Shown: positions 1 through 5,212 of the stretch, piece after piece | Layout of the letters: each line of letters starts with the position of its first letter | How positions within the stretch are numbered: the stretch's first letter is position 1 | Made by a program: the position numbers and the translations under genes | Notes under the pieces: generated by a model | The model's input: the letters and a program-made list of their open reading frames with translations, nothing else | Told to the model about the DNA's origin: nothing | Databases searched by the model: none | NCBI GenBank assembly: GCA_017651385.1 | Contig: JAGCCY010000149.1 | Span: forward strand, 1 to 7,004 | Length of the DNA: 7,004 nt | Reading direction: 5' to 3' | Source: Lachnospiraceae bacterium | GTDB lineage: Bacteria > Bacillota > Clostridia > Lachnospirales > Lachnospiraceae

Positions 1-240
1 CACGAATCTTTCATCGTCGTATGCGTTCAATACCTCATACACTTCAGATTCTTTTTTGTGGAATTCGCATCTTTTGCTGTCATCACCGCCGAATATATTG
101 GCGATGTGTTCTTTTATAAAATCCGAAAACTCCGAACCGTATTCAAGAGGTTTATCGGAAAGGACCGGCTGTCCCGCGGTCGAATCAAGTACATGAAGTA
201 TTACTTTTCTAAGATTTATCTCTTCTTTTACCAAAGCCAT
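1..240 (-). CDS. Nucleoid-associated protein, NdpA/YejK (37-kDa NAP) family, N-terminal part
   Basis: The 80 visible N-terminal residues run off the left edge with no stop. They begin MALVKEEINLRKVILHVLD and continue through PVLSD, an EFSDFIKEHI segment and a KKESEVYEVL segment. This pattern (strand, 'HxLD', 'PVLSD', then a helix with 'F..HI') is how clostridial members of the 37-kDa nucleoid-associated protein family usually start. E. coli YejK of this family binds double-stranded DNA and is found with the nucleoid; a role in this organism is inferred only. The ATG lies 18 nt after the trkH stop. An AAAGG stretch sits about 12 nt upstream of it, a rather long spacing, so translation may partly depend on coupling to trkH. 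It is the last visible gene of the potassium operon. The family call rests on recalled resemblance, without a search, and most of the protein is missing. Confidence 0.7.
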   Translation of the reverse strand, partial: MALVKEEINLRKVILHVLDSTAGQPVLSDKPLEYGSEFSDFIKEHIANIFGGDDSKRCEFHKKESEVYEVLNAYDDERFV

Positions 241-258
241 TTTAACGATCTGCCTTTA

Positions 259-1698
259 TCAGTTTCTTTTCCAGGTGCCCGCATAGATAAGTACTATGAG
301 CGGGAAAATCTCAAGTCGTCCCGCAAGCATATCGAAGATAAGGACTATCTTTGAAAGCGGGCTGAACGATGCAAAGTTTCCTGCGGGGCCGACCTTGCCA
401 AGACCGGGTCCCACGTTCGATATCGTGGTAAGTACCGCGGTAAACGATGATGTAAAATCAAATCCGTCAAGCGATACGATCAGAAACGAAATGCCCACGA
501 CAGCGATATATATGATCAGGAAAGCCTGAATGGTATGCACCGTTTCCTCGGAAACCGTCTGTCCGTTGAAACGGACTTTCTTGACACTTCTGGGATGGGT
601 AAGCTTTAACAATTCTCTTCTGAAATCTTTAAAAAGAATAAGGAATCTTGAAATCTTGATACCGCCGGCCGTTGAACCCGCGCATGCACCGATAAACGTG
701 AGCACCACAAGGATCGCCTTGGAAATTGAAGGCCATACTTCGTAATCCATAAGCACAAAACCTGTTGTGGTCATTATGGATATCGCCTGGAATGCCGCAT
801 TATGGAATGCATCGTAAAGTGTCGGGAAGAAGTCTTTTATCGATATCGTTATACATATGATACTCGAGAAAAGAAGGATAAGATATGCCCTGACTTCCTC
901 AAGTTTAAAGACTTCCTTGGGCTTCTTCATGAGTATCAGAAAGTATGCGTTAAAGTTGATACCGCAAAGAAGCATGAACACTTCCGTTATGACCTGCACC
1001 GTATGGGAAAAGCCGCCAAGACTTGCATTTCTGTTTGCAAAACCGCCGGTTCCCATTGCAGAGAACATAAGAAGAAGTGCGTTATAAAGATCAAGCCCGG
1101 CTATCATGAGTGCTATTACCATGGAAACCGAGAGGAAGATATATATACTGTAGAGTATCTTTGCCGTGTTCTTTACCTTCGGGACAAGTTTTCCGACTTC
1201 CGCACCGGTACTCTCGGCACGCATAAGATGCATGTTGTAATTGCCGGAAAGCGGTAGGATCGACATGATAAAGACAAGCACGCCCATACCGCCGATCCAG
1301 ATAACGAAGCATCTCCAGAACTGCGAAGTCATGCTCAAGCATTCTACGTTTGTGAGAATGGTCGCACCGGTCGTGGTGTAACCCGATACCGTTTCAAATA
1401 CGGCATCCACATAACTTGGGATCTCGCCTGTTAGAACAAACGGAAGTCCGCCCACCATAGCCATCAATATCCAGGAAAGCGAAACCGTCACAAAACCTTC
1501 CCTTGCATAAAAGACATTGCTTTTGGGCTTAAACCTGGCTCCTATGGTACCCAAGGCAAAAGTTAAAGCCGCGGTACAGGCAAATACAAGACCCTGTTTT
1601 TCACCGTATATAACTGACACTATGCAGGGCAACAGCATAAATGTTCCTTCAAACTGAAGGACCCTGCAAAGTATGAATCTTATGATGGATTTGTTCAT
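259..1698 (-). CDS. trkH: Trk-type potassium uptake protein TrkH (membrane pore subunit)
   Basis: This is a 479-residue integral membrane protein, close to the usual TrkH length. It forms the K+ pathway in the cytoplasmic membrane and works with the cytosolic gating protein TrkA encoded just upstream. All four pore-loop filter segments of the SKT superfamily are visible: SGYTTTGAT (about 105-113), SAMGTGGF (213-220), SIMTTTGF (307-314) and ISNVGPG (426-432). Each carries its filter glycine. A conserved GSTAGGIKISR stretch lies at 341-351, and the C-terminal signature AGRLEIFPL at 459-467. Two extra N-terminal hydrophobic segments (about 12-34 and 36-54) fit TrkH rather than the shorter KtrB. 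The ATG follows the trkA TAG after one nucleotide, and its Shine-Dalgarno (GAAG) is poor, so it is probably translated by coupling to trkA. No defect was seen. Confidence 0.95.
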   Translation of the reverse strand: MNKSIIRFILCRVLQFEGTFMLLPCIVSVIYGEKQGLVFACTAALTFALGTIGARFKPKSNVFYAREGFVTVSLSWILMAMVGGLPFVLTGEIPSYVDAVFETVSGYTTTGATILTNVECLSMTSQFWRCFVIWIGGMGVLVFIMSILPLSGNYNMHLMRAESTGAEVGKLVPKVKNTAKILYSIYIFLSVSMVIALMIAGLDLYNALLLMFSAMGTGGFANRNASLGGFSHTVQVITEVFMLLCGINFNAYFLILMKKPKEVFKLEEVRAYLILLFSSIICITISIKDFFPTLYDAFHNAAFQAISIMTTTGFVLMDYEVWPSISKAILVVLTFIGACAGSTAGGIKISRFLILFKDFRRELLKLTHPRSVKKVRFNGQTVSEETVHTIQAFLIIYIAVVGISFLIVSLDGFDFTSSFTAVLTTISNVGPGLGKVGPAGNFASFSPLSKIVLIFDMLAGRLEIFPLIVLIYAGTWKRN

Positions 1699-1699
1699 G

Positions 1700-3061
1700 C
1701 TACTTCTGTAAGATATCCGTAATATCCGAAAAACCGGTTTCCGTCGTAACTACGATTACGGTGTCTCCCTTTCTTATTGAGGATTTACCGCCGGGAGTTT
1801 CAATGATGCCGTTTCTTATGATACAGCATATGATAACGTTCGGTTTAAGATTAAGATCCATGATGGGAATATCCACGATACCGTAGATCTCACCCACCTT
1901 AAACTCCAAAGCCTCAACCTTTCCCGCATTAAGCTTGTAAAGTGTCTCTATATTATTATCGAGCGTGTTCTGCATTGCACGTACATACTTGACTATGTAC
2001 TCGCCCGCAAGAAGTTTCGGATTTATGATACTTCCGATGTTCATGTCGTCGATGATATCGTCGTACGTACTTCTGTGGACCTTTGTGATGAGTTTCGCCT
2101 TAGGATTGACTTTCTTTGCATAGATCGACATCATGACGTTCGATTCGTCGGATCTTGTAAGCGTTACAAAACTTTCCGTACGTTCGATACCTTCCTCGCT
2201 CAAAAGTGCCTTTTCCTGGCCGTCACCCTGGATGATGATGGCTCCGGGAAGCTTATCGGCAAGCTCACCGCAGCGCTTCGGATCCTTTTCGATGATCTTG
2301 ACTTCAACGCCTGTTGCTATAAGCTTCTGTGCAAGATAAAACGCCGTATCGCCCGCGCCGACTATCATACATGTCCTTGCCTTGCCCTGGTTGATGCCGA
2401 CAGCCTTAAAGAACCTGGTCGCTTCTTTTGCGGAGGCAACAAAAGAGATCCTGTCACCCTCTTCAAGCACAAATTCTCCCTTGGGGATGAAGGTATCGCT
2501 TCCGCGCTCAACAACGCACACAAGGACCTTTGCGTCGACCTTGTTCTGTATGTCTTTAAGTTTTATTCCGCAGATAGGATTGTCTTTTGAAACTTCGAAT
2601 TTAAGAAGTTCGACTCTTCCTCTGGCAAAAGAATCGATTTCGATCGCCGAAGGAAACTTAAGAAGTTTTGCGATCTCATCGGCTGCGGCAAATTCGGGAT
2701 TTACCACAAGCGATAACCCAAGATCGTTCCTTATAAGATTAACGTCTTCCTTGTATTCGGGATTTCTGACTCTGGCTATGGTATGCTTTGCGCCTGCCTT
2801 CTTGGCCATAAAACAGCAAAGAAGGTTTCTTTCATCAAGATCCGTTACGGATATTACGAGATCCGCCTCGCTGACACCCGCATCATTTAATACGCTTACA
2901 GCCGCACCGCTTCCCACTATGCCCATTACATCCGAGCTGTCGCAGATCTTGCGTACCGGTGCCTCATTACTGTCTATAACGGTGATATTATGTCCCTCAA
3001 CACTCAGCTGTCTGGCGATCGTCGCTCCGACATTGCCGCAGCCGATTATAATAATCTTCAT
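1700..3061 (-). CDS. trkA: Trk system potassium uptake regulatory protein TrkA (two RCK domains)
   Basis: This 453-residue cytosolic protein has the full-length TrkA layout of two tandem RCK_N plus RCK_C units. It assembles on TrkH as a ring and gates it through nucleotide binding. The first Rossmann motif is GCGNVG at 7-12, with the acidic strand-2 end VID at 28-30. RCK_C1 covers about 140-220. The second Rossmann unit starts near 230 with GAGDTA at 235-240 and the acid E258. RCK_C2 covers about 370-445 and ends in the typical IRKGDTVIVV strand region. The third glycine of the second dinucleotide motif is alanine (A240), while the first site is intact. The ATG at 3061 has an AGAGG Shine-Dalgarno 6 nt upstream that overlaps the stop codon of the cysteine-rich gene before it. 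The trkH start lies 1 nt downstream of the TAG stop, as expected for a stoichiometric pair. Confidence 0.95.
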   Translation of the reverse strand: MKIIIIGCGNVGATIARQLSVEGHNITVIDSNEAPVRKICDSSDVMGIVGSGAAVSVLNDAGVSEADLVISVTDLDERNLLCCFMAKKAGAKHTIARVRNPEYKEDVNLIRNDLGLSLVVNPEFAAADEIAKLLKFPSAIEIDSFARGRVELLKFEVSKDNPICGIKLKDIQNKVDAKVLVCVVERGSDTFIPKGEFVLEEGDRISFVASAKEATRFFKAVGINQGKARTCMIVGAGDTAFYLAQKLIATGVEVKIIEKDPKRCGELADKLPGAIIIQGDGQEKALLSEEGIERTESFVTLTRSDESNVMMSIYAKKVNPKAKLITKVHRSTYDDIIDDMNIGSIINPKLLAGEYIVKYVRAMQNTLDNNIETLYKLNAGKVEALEFKVGEIYGIVDIPIMDLNLKPNVIICCIIRNGIIETPGGKSSIRKGDTVIVVTTETGFSDITDILQK

Positions 3062-3065
3062 ATAA

Positions 3066-3073
3066 ATCCTCTA
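3066..3073 (-). promoter_or_regulatory. Ribosome binding site of trkA, overlapping the preceding stop codon
   Basis: On the minus strand the sequence reads TAGAGGAT followed by TTAT and the ATG at 3061. The TAG is the stop of the cysteine-rich gene and its bases form part of the AGAGG Shine-Dalgarno, which lies 6 nt before the trkA start. This supports the chosen trkA start and implies translational coupling between the two genes. Confidence 0.75.
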
Positions 3074-3841
3074 TTCGATATATTCTTCCCTGACTGCAAT
3101 GCCTTCCTCTATCGCTCTTGTCATGCAGCCTTCTTTGGCATTTCCGATCTCGCATATCGTGGGCGAATCTTCTTCCTCACAGCCCTTACATGCGGGACAT
3201 GCCATCATCGTACCGCAGATATCTCTCGGTACGCCTTCGTTTCGAAGGTTATGCTTACAATCAAAACACCAGCAGCGTACGCAGGCCTTAAAAAGAGAAT
3301 CCTTCGGAGTATCGCCGCTTTCTTTGGCCTTCTTGGGTATCGGCTTAACTTCTTTCTTTAAAGCTTCTTTTGCTTTCTTTGCCTCGGCCTCGGCTTTTGC
3401 TCTTGCTTCCGCCTCTGCTTTCTCCGCTTCGGCTTTTGCTCTTGCTTCCGCTTCTGCCCTCTCTGCCTCGGCCTTTGCTTTTGCTTCCGCCTCTGCCTTC
3501 TCTGCTTCGGCTTTTTCTTTTGCTTCCGCCTCTGCCTTCTCTGCTTCGGCTTTTTCTTTTGCTTCCGCCTCTGCTTTCTCGGCCTCGGCGCGGGCTTTTT
3601 TTGCCTCTTCGGCCTGCCTTATCGCCTCTTTGCGCGCCTGCTCTTTAGCTCTTGCCTCTTCTTCTATCTTCTTGTCAAAATCGGTAAAATCAAAGCTTAA
3701 CTGTTCCGGTTCAGGCGGGGGAATGGGCTTTGACCTTCTGACACCCGGTTCCCTTATGGTTACCTTCGCACCCTGATCATCCGTATATTCACTTATCAGC
3801 CCCAGAAAATCAAGCTGGCCGTCCATGTTACTCAAGCTCAT
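3071..3841 (-). CDS. Unrecognised 256-aa protein: Ala/Glu/Lys repeat helix plus ten-cysteine C-terminus
   Basis: I cannot assign a function. The protein has four parts. An N-terminal segment (1-35) begins MSLSNMDGQLDFLGLISEY. A proline-rich linker (36-46) follows, leading into QLSFDFTDFD. Residues about 58-165 are a long, highly charged region, almost all Ala, Glu, Lys and Arg, with five 13-residue repeats of the type AEAEKAEAEAKEK. The C-terminal segment (187-239) has ten cysteines at 187, 190, 192, 195, 209, 215, 218, 221, 230 and 239, in the pattern CxxCxCxxC, then C-x5-CxxCxxC, then two single cysteines. That spacing suggests bound zinc or possibly an Fe-S cluster. There is no signal peptide or membrane segment, so it is likely cytosolic. 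The start at 3841 is preferred over the internal ATG at 3826 because AAAGGGTG lies just upstream with about 6 nt spacing. It is the first gene after the promoter and ends 9 nt before trkA, so it is co-expressed with the Trk system. Whether it acts on K+ transport is unknown. Confidence 0.85.
   Translation of the reverse strand: MSLSNMDGQLDFLGLISEYTDDQGAKVTIREPGVRRSKPIPPPEPEQLSFDFTDFDKKIEEEARAKEQARKEAIRQAEEAKKARAEAEKAEAEAKEKAEAEKAEAEAKEKAEAEKAEAEAKAKAEAERAEAEARAKAEAEKAEAEARAKAEAEAKKAKEALKKEVKPIPKKAKESGDTPKDSLFKACVRCWCFDCKHNLRNEGVPRDICGTMMACPACKGCEEEDSPTICEIGNAKEGCMTRAIEEGIAVREEYIE
3395..3589 (-). repeat. 39-bp in-frame tandem repeat, five units
   Basis: Five consecutive 39-bp units encode residues 85-149 of the cysteine-rich protein, with consensus AEAEKAEAEAKEK. 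On the plus strand, the stretches 3483-3521 and 3522-3560 are identical over all 39 bases. The outer units have drifted, with Lys to Arg and Glu to Ala changes such as AEAERAEAEARAK. Because 39 is a multiple of three, gain or loss of a unit would keep the reading frame. A partial sixth unit (AEAEAK) follows on the C-terminal side. Confidence 0.9.
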
Positions 3842-3853
3842 CGATCACCCTTT

Positions 3854-3869
3854 AAATTCGGAAATTCCG
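3854..3869. promoter_or_regulatory. Possible operator: tandem 8-mer / short dyad in the 5' leader
   Basis: The plus strand reads AAATTCGG directly followed by AAATTCCG, a near-perfect tandem 8-mer. Its right part forms the dyad CGGAA-A-TTCCG at 3859-3869. It lies between the predicted transcription start (about 3882) and the ribosome binding site of the cysteine-rich gene, where a repressor could act. The central gap of one base is too small for an RNA hairpin loop. No regulator can be named, and the element is short enough to be chance. Confidence 0.25.
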
Positions 3870-3888
3870 CATAATCGAAACACACATA

Positions 3889-3917
3889 AGGATAGCACAT
3901 TCTCCGTTAAACTTCAA
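3889..3917 (-). promoter_or_regulatory. Sigma-A type extended -10 promoter of the cysteine-rich gene / trkAH operon
   Basis: Reading the minus strand, a -35 box TTGAAG (3917-3912) is followed by exactly 17 nt and a -10 box TATCCT (3894-3889). The bases TGC directly before the -10 box supply an extended -10 TGn motif. Transcription would start near 3882 and give a leader of about 40 nt before the ATG at 3841. It lies downstream of the terminator that closes the preceding unit, where a new promoter is expected. Confidence 0.65.
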
Positions 3918-3924
3918 TGTCACC

Positions 3925-3948
3925 GCAAAAACAGCGATTTCTTTTTGC
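3925..3948. repeat. Short inverted repeat upstream of the -35 box
   Basis: GCAAAAA (3925-3931) and TTTTTGC (3942-3948) are perfect 7-bp arms around a 10-nt centre, only a few bases upstream of the predicted -35 element. It could be a regulator site, an A/T-rich UP-like element, or a weak second hairpin behind the terminator. There is no run of U after the hairpin on either strand, so it is not called a terminator. Confidence 0.3.
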
Positions 3949-3962
3949 AATGCCTTACATAC

Positions 3963-3992
3963 AAAAAACGCCGCCAAAAAAGCAGCGTTTTT
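3963..3992 (-). terminator. Rho-independent terminator closing the ABC-SPFH-RHH unit (possibly bidirectional)
   Basis: On the minus strand, AAAAACGCTGC pairs with GCGGCGTTTTT over 11 bp (one G-U pair) around a 7-nt loop TTTTTTG. The 3' arm ends in a run of six U. The hairpin starts 5 nt after the stop codon of the RHH gene. The A-tract on the opposite side makes it also terminator-shaped on the plus strand, although no plus-strand gene approaches it here. Confidence 0.85.
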
Positions 3993-3997
3993 GTGCT

Positions 3998-4192
3998 CTA
4001 TATATCTATATCCAAAGGCGCATCTATATCCTCACCGACATATTTGCCGTTTTTTTTGCGTTGTTTGACACATTCCGTGAGAAGATACTCGATCTGCCCG
4101 TTCACGGACCTGAAATCATCCTCGGCCCAGGCGGCAATTGCATCATACAGTTTTTCGTTAAGCCTTAAAGGCACCTGTTTCTTCTCTGCCAT
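3998..4192 (-). CDS. Small ribbon-helix-helix (Arc/MetJ-type) DNA-binding protein
   Basis: This 64-residue protein has the compact RHH plan. A short strand QVPLRL (6-11) is followed by helix A (NEKLYDAIAAWAEDD, 12-26), the turn FRSVNG (27-32) and helix B (QIEYLLTECVKQRKK, 33-47). A basic patch closes helix B, and an acidic tail (GEDIDAPLDIDI) follows. RHH proteins dimerise, and the paired strands enter the DNA major groove; here K4, K5, Q6 and R10 lie in or near the strand. The ATG is supported by AAAGGTG, with GG about 8 nt upstream of the start. It begins 13 nt after the SPFH stop and is followed directly by a terminator, so it is the last gene of that unit. No toxin gene is adjacent, so an antitoxin role is not supported. 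It may autoregulate the unit or regulate elsewhere; the target is unknown. Confidence 0.8.
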   Translation of the reverse strand: MAEKKQVPLRLNEKLYDAIAAWAEDDFRSVNGQIEYLLTECVKQRKKNGKYVGEDIDAPLDIDI

Positions 4193-4205
4193 AAATCACC
4201 TTTGA

Positions 4206-5198
4206 TCAATATAATGAACCCGAGTTCACAACCGGCTGTGCATCATGGTTGCCGCAAAGAACAACCATAAGGTTTGATACCATAGCCGCCTTTCTCTCTT
4301 CGTCAAGTTCAACAACGCCGTTTTCGGAAAGTCTTTCAAGAGCCATTTCCACCATGCCGACAGCACCGTCAACGATCATCTTACGTGCATCGATTATTGC
4401 CGATGCCTGCTGCCTCTGAAGCATTACCGCAGCGATCTCGGGAGCATATGCAAGATATGTGATCCTGGACTCAACGATCTCAATACCGGCTTCTTCGACA
4501 CGCTTTTGTATCTCTTCTTTGATCCTCTGTGCCACAAGGTCGCTGGATCCGCGAAGGGAGCCTTCGTCAGCCACGCCGTCGCCCGTGGTATCTACATTTT
4601 CAGCTACATCGTAAGGATAGATACGTACTATGTTTCTTAAGGCCGCATCGCACTGAAGCGATAAGAATTCCTTATAGTTTTCAACATTGAACACTGCCTT
4701 TGCGGTATCCACGATCTTCCATGTAACGGCAATACCGATCTCGATGGGATTTCCGAGGCGGTCATTTATCTTCTGACGAGTGTTGTTAAGTGTCATTATC
4801 TTAAGAGACAGCTTCTTTGTGGGCATCTCTATATTTACCTGCTGCCCGTTCTGGTTTATTGTACCGCTCGGTCTTACATCACCGCTTTGAGACAGCTTTG
4901 TGGTGGATGCGGGATTAAGTCCGGTACAGAAGGGATTTACAAAATAGAAACCGTCGCCCTTGAGTGTACCCACATACTTGCCGAAAAGCGTAAGCACGAG
5001 CGCCTCCTGGGGCTTTAATATCTTAAGACCCAGAAACAGGATCCACGCAGTCGACATAACGATCAGAGATACGACCATTATCACAATTGAATTGTTGATT
5101 CCGTAGATAAGCCCGAATACCGCAAGCACTAAGATCGAGAGTATGAGCAGCAGCATAGGCATACCGTTCTTTCTTTTACCGATTATTTTTTCTTTCAT
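4206..5198 (-). CDS. SPFH/band 7 (prohibitin-like) domain membrane protein
   Basis: The 330-residue protein has two N-terminal membrane segments (about 15-33 and 38-60). A band 7 domain follows: [18 protein letters not shown] (62-79), a beta-rich region to about 165, and a helical segment with [11 protein letters not shown]. The later part contains [20 protein letters not shown] (245-264) and [20 protein letters not shown] (268-287). It ends in the conserved [11 protein letters not shown] tail seen in clostridial SPFH proteins. SPFH proteins oligomerise in the membrane and scaffold microdomains or other membrane proteins. The ATG at 5198 is chosen because AAAGGAG lies 7 nt upstream. A TTG two codons earlier (5204) would sit 1 nt from that site, too close to be used. 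The permease stop lies 2 nt before this [14 protein letters not shown] insertion (203-212) resembles a calcium-binding loop. The substrate or partner is unknown; the neighbouring exporter is a candidate. Confidence 0.9.
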   Translation of the reverse strand: MKEKIIGKRKNGMPMLLLILSILVLAVFGLIYGINNSIVIMVVSLIVMSTAWILFLGLKILKPQEALVLTLFGKYVGTLKGDGFYFVNPFCTGLNPASTTKLSQSGDVRPSGTINQNGQQVNIEMPTKKLSLKIMTLNNTRQKINDRLGNPIEIGIAVTWKIVDTAKAVFNVENYKEFLSLQCDAALRNIVRIYPYDVAENVDTTGDGVADEGSLRGSSDLVAQRIKEEIQKRVEEAGIEIVESRITYLAYAPEIAAVMLQRQQASAIIDARKMIVDGAVGMVEMALERLSENGVVELDEERKAAMVSNLMVVLCGNHDAQPVVNSGSLY

Positions 5199-5212
5199 GA
5201 TCAAGCTCCTTT
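5199..5212 (-). promoter_or_regulatory. Ribosome binding site fixing the SPFH gene start at 5198
   Basis: On the minus strand AAAGGAG (5212-5206) is followed by CTTGATC and ATG. The spacing is 7 nt to the ATG but only 1 nt to the upstream in-frame TTG at 5204. The site overlaps the last codons of the permease gene, whose TGA (5203-5201) precedes the ATG by 2 nt, a layout suited to translational reinitiation. Confidence 0.8.

Noticed and set aside
802..1257. 151-residue plus-strand frame opposite trkH, rich in Cys, His and Lys
   Set aside because: The composition is the expected antisense of hydrophobic membrane codons; the trkH filter motifs prove the minus-strand reading.
2382..3065. 227-residue plus-strand open frame opposite trkA
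   Set aside because: It is antisense to a clear TrkA protein and has no recognisable domain or ribosome site.
3395..3589. Tandem repeat considered as a CRISPR array
   Set aside because: Units are contiguous without unique spacers and encode a regular protein repeat in frame.
3370..3648. 92-residue plus-strand frame of Leu-Pro repeats
   Set aside because: Another shadow frame of the same 39-bp repeat, with low-complexity sequence and no start signal.
3099..3776. 225-residue plus-strand open frame full of Phe-Ala-Ser repeats
   Set aside because: It is the antisense of the Ala/Glu/Lys repeat gene; the repeat keeps stops out of the opposite frame. It has no sensible domain, and the minus-strand gene has promoter, ribosome site and operon position.
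3998..4192. RHH gene considered as the antitoxin of a toxin-antitoxin pair
   Set aside because: No small toxin-like frame lies on either side; the neighbours are an SPFH gene and a terminator.
5202..5204. TTG start for the SPFH gene (332 residues)
   Set aside because: The Shine-Dalgarno AAAGGAG would be only 1 nt away; the ATG at 5198 has proper 7-nt spacing.
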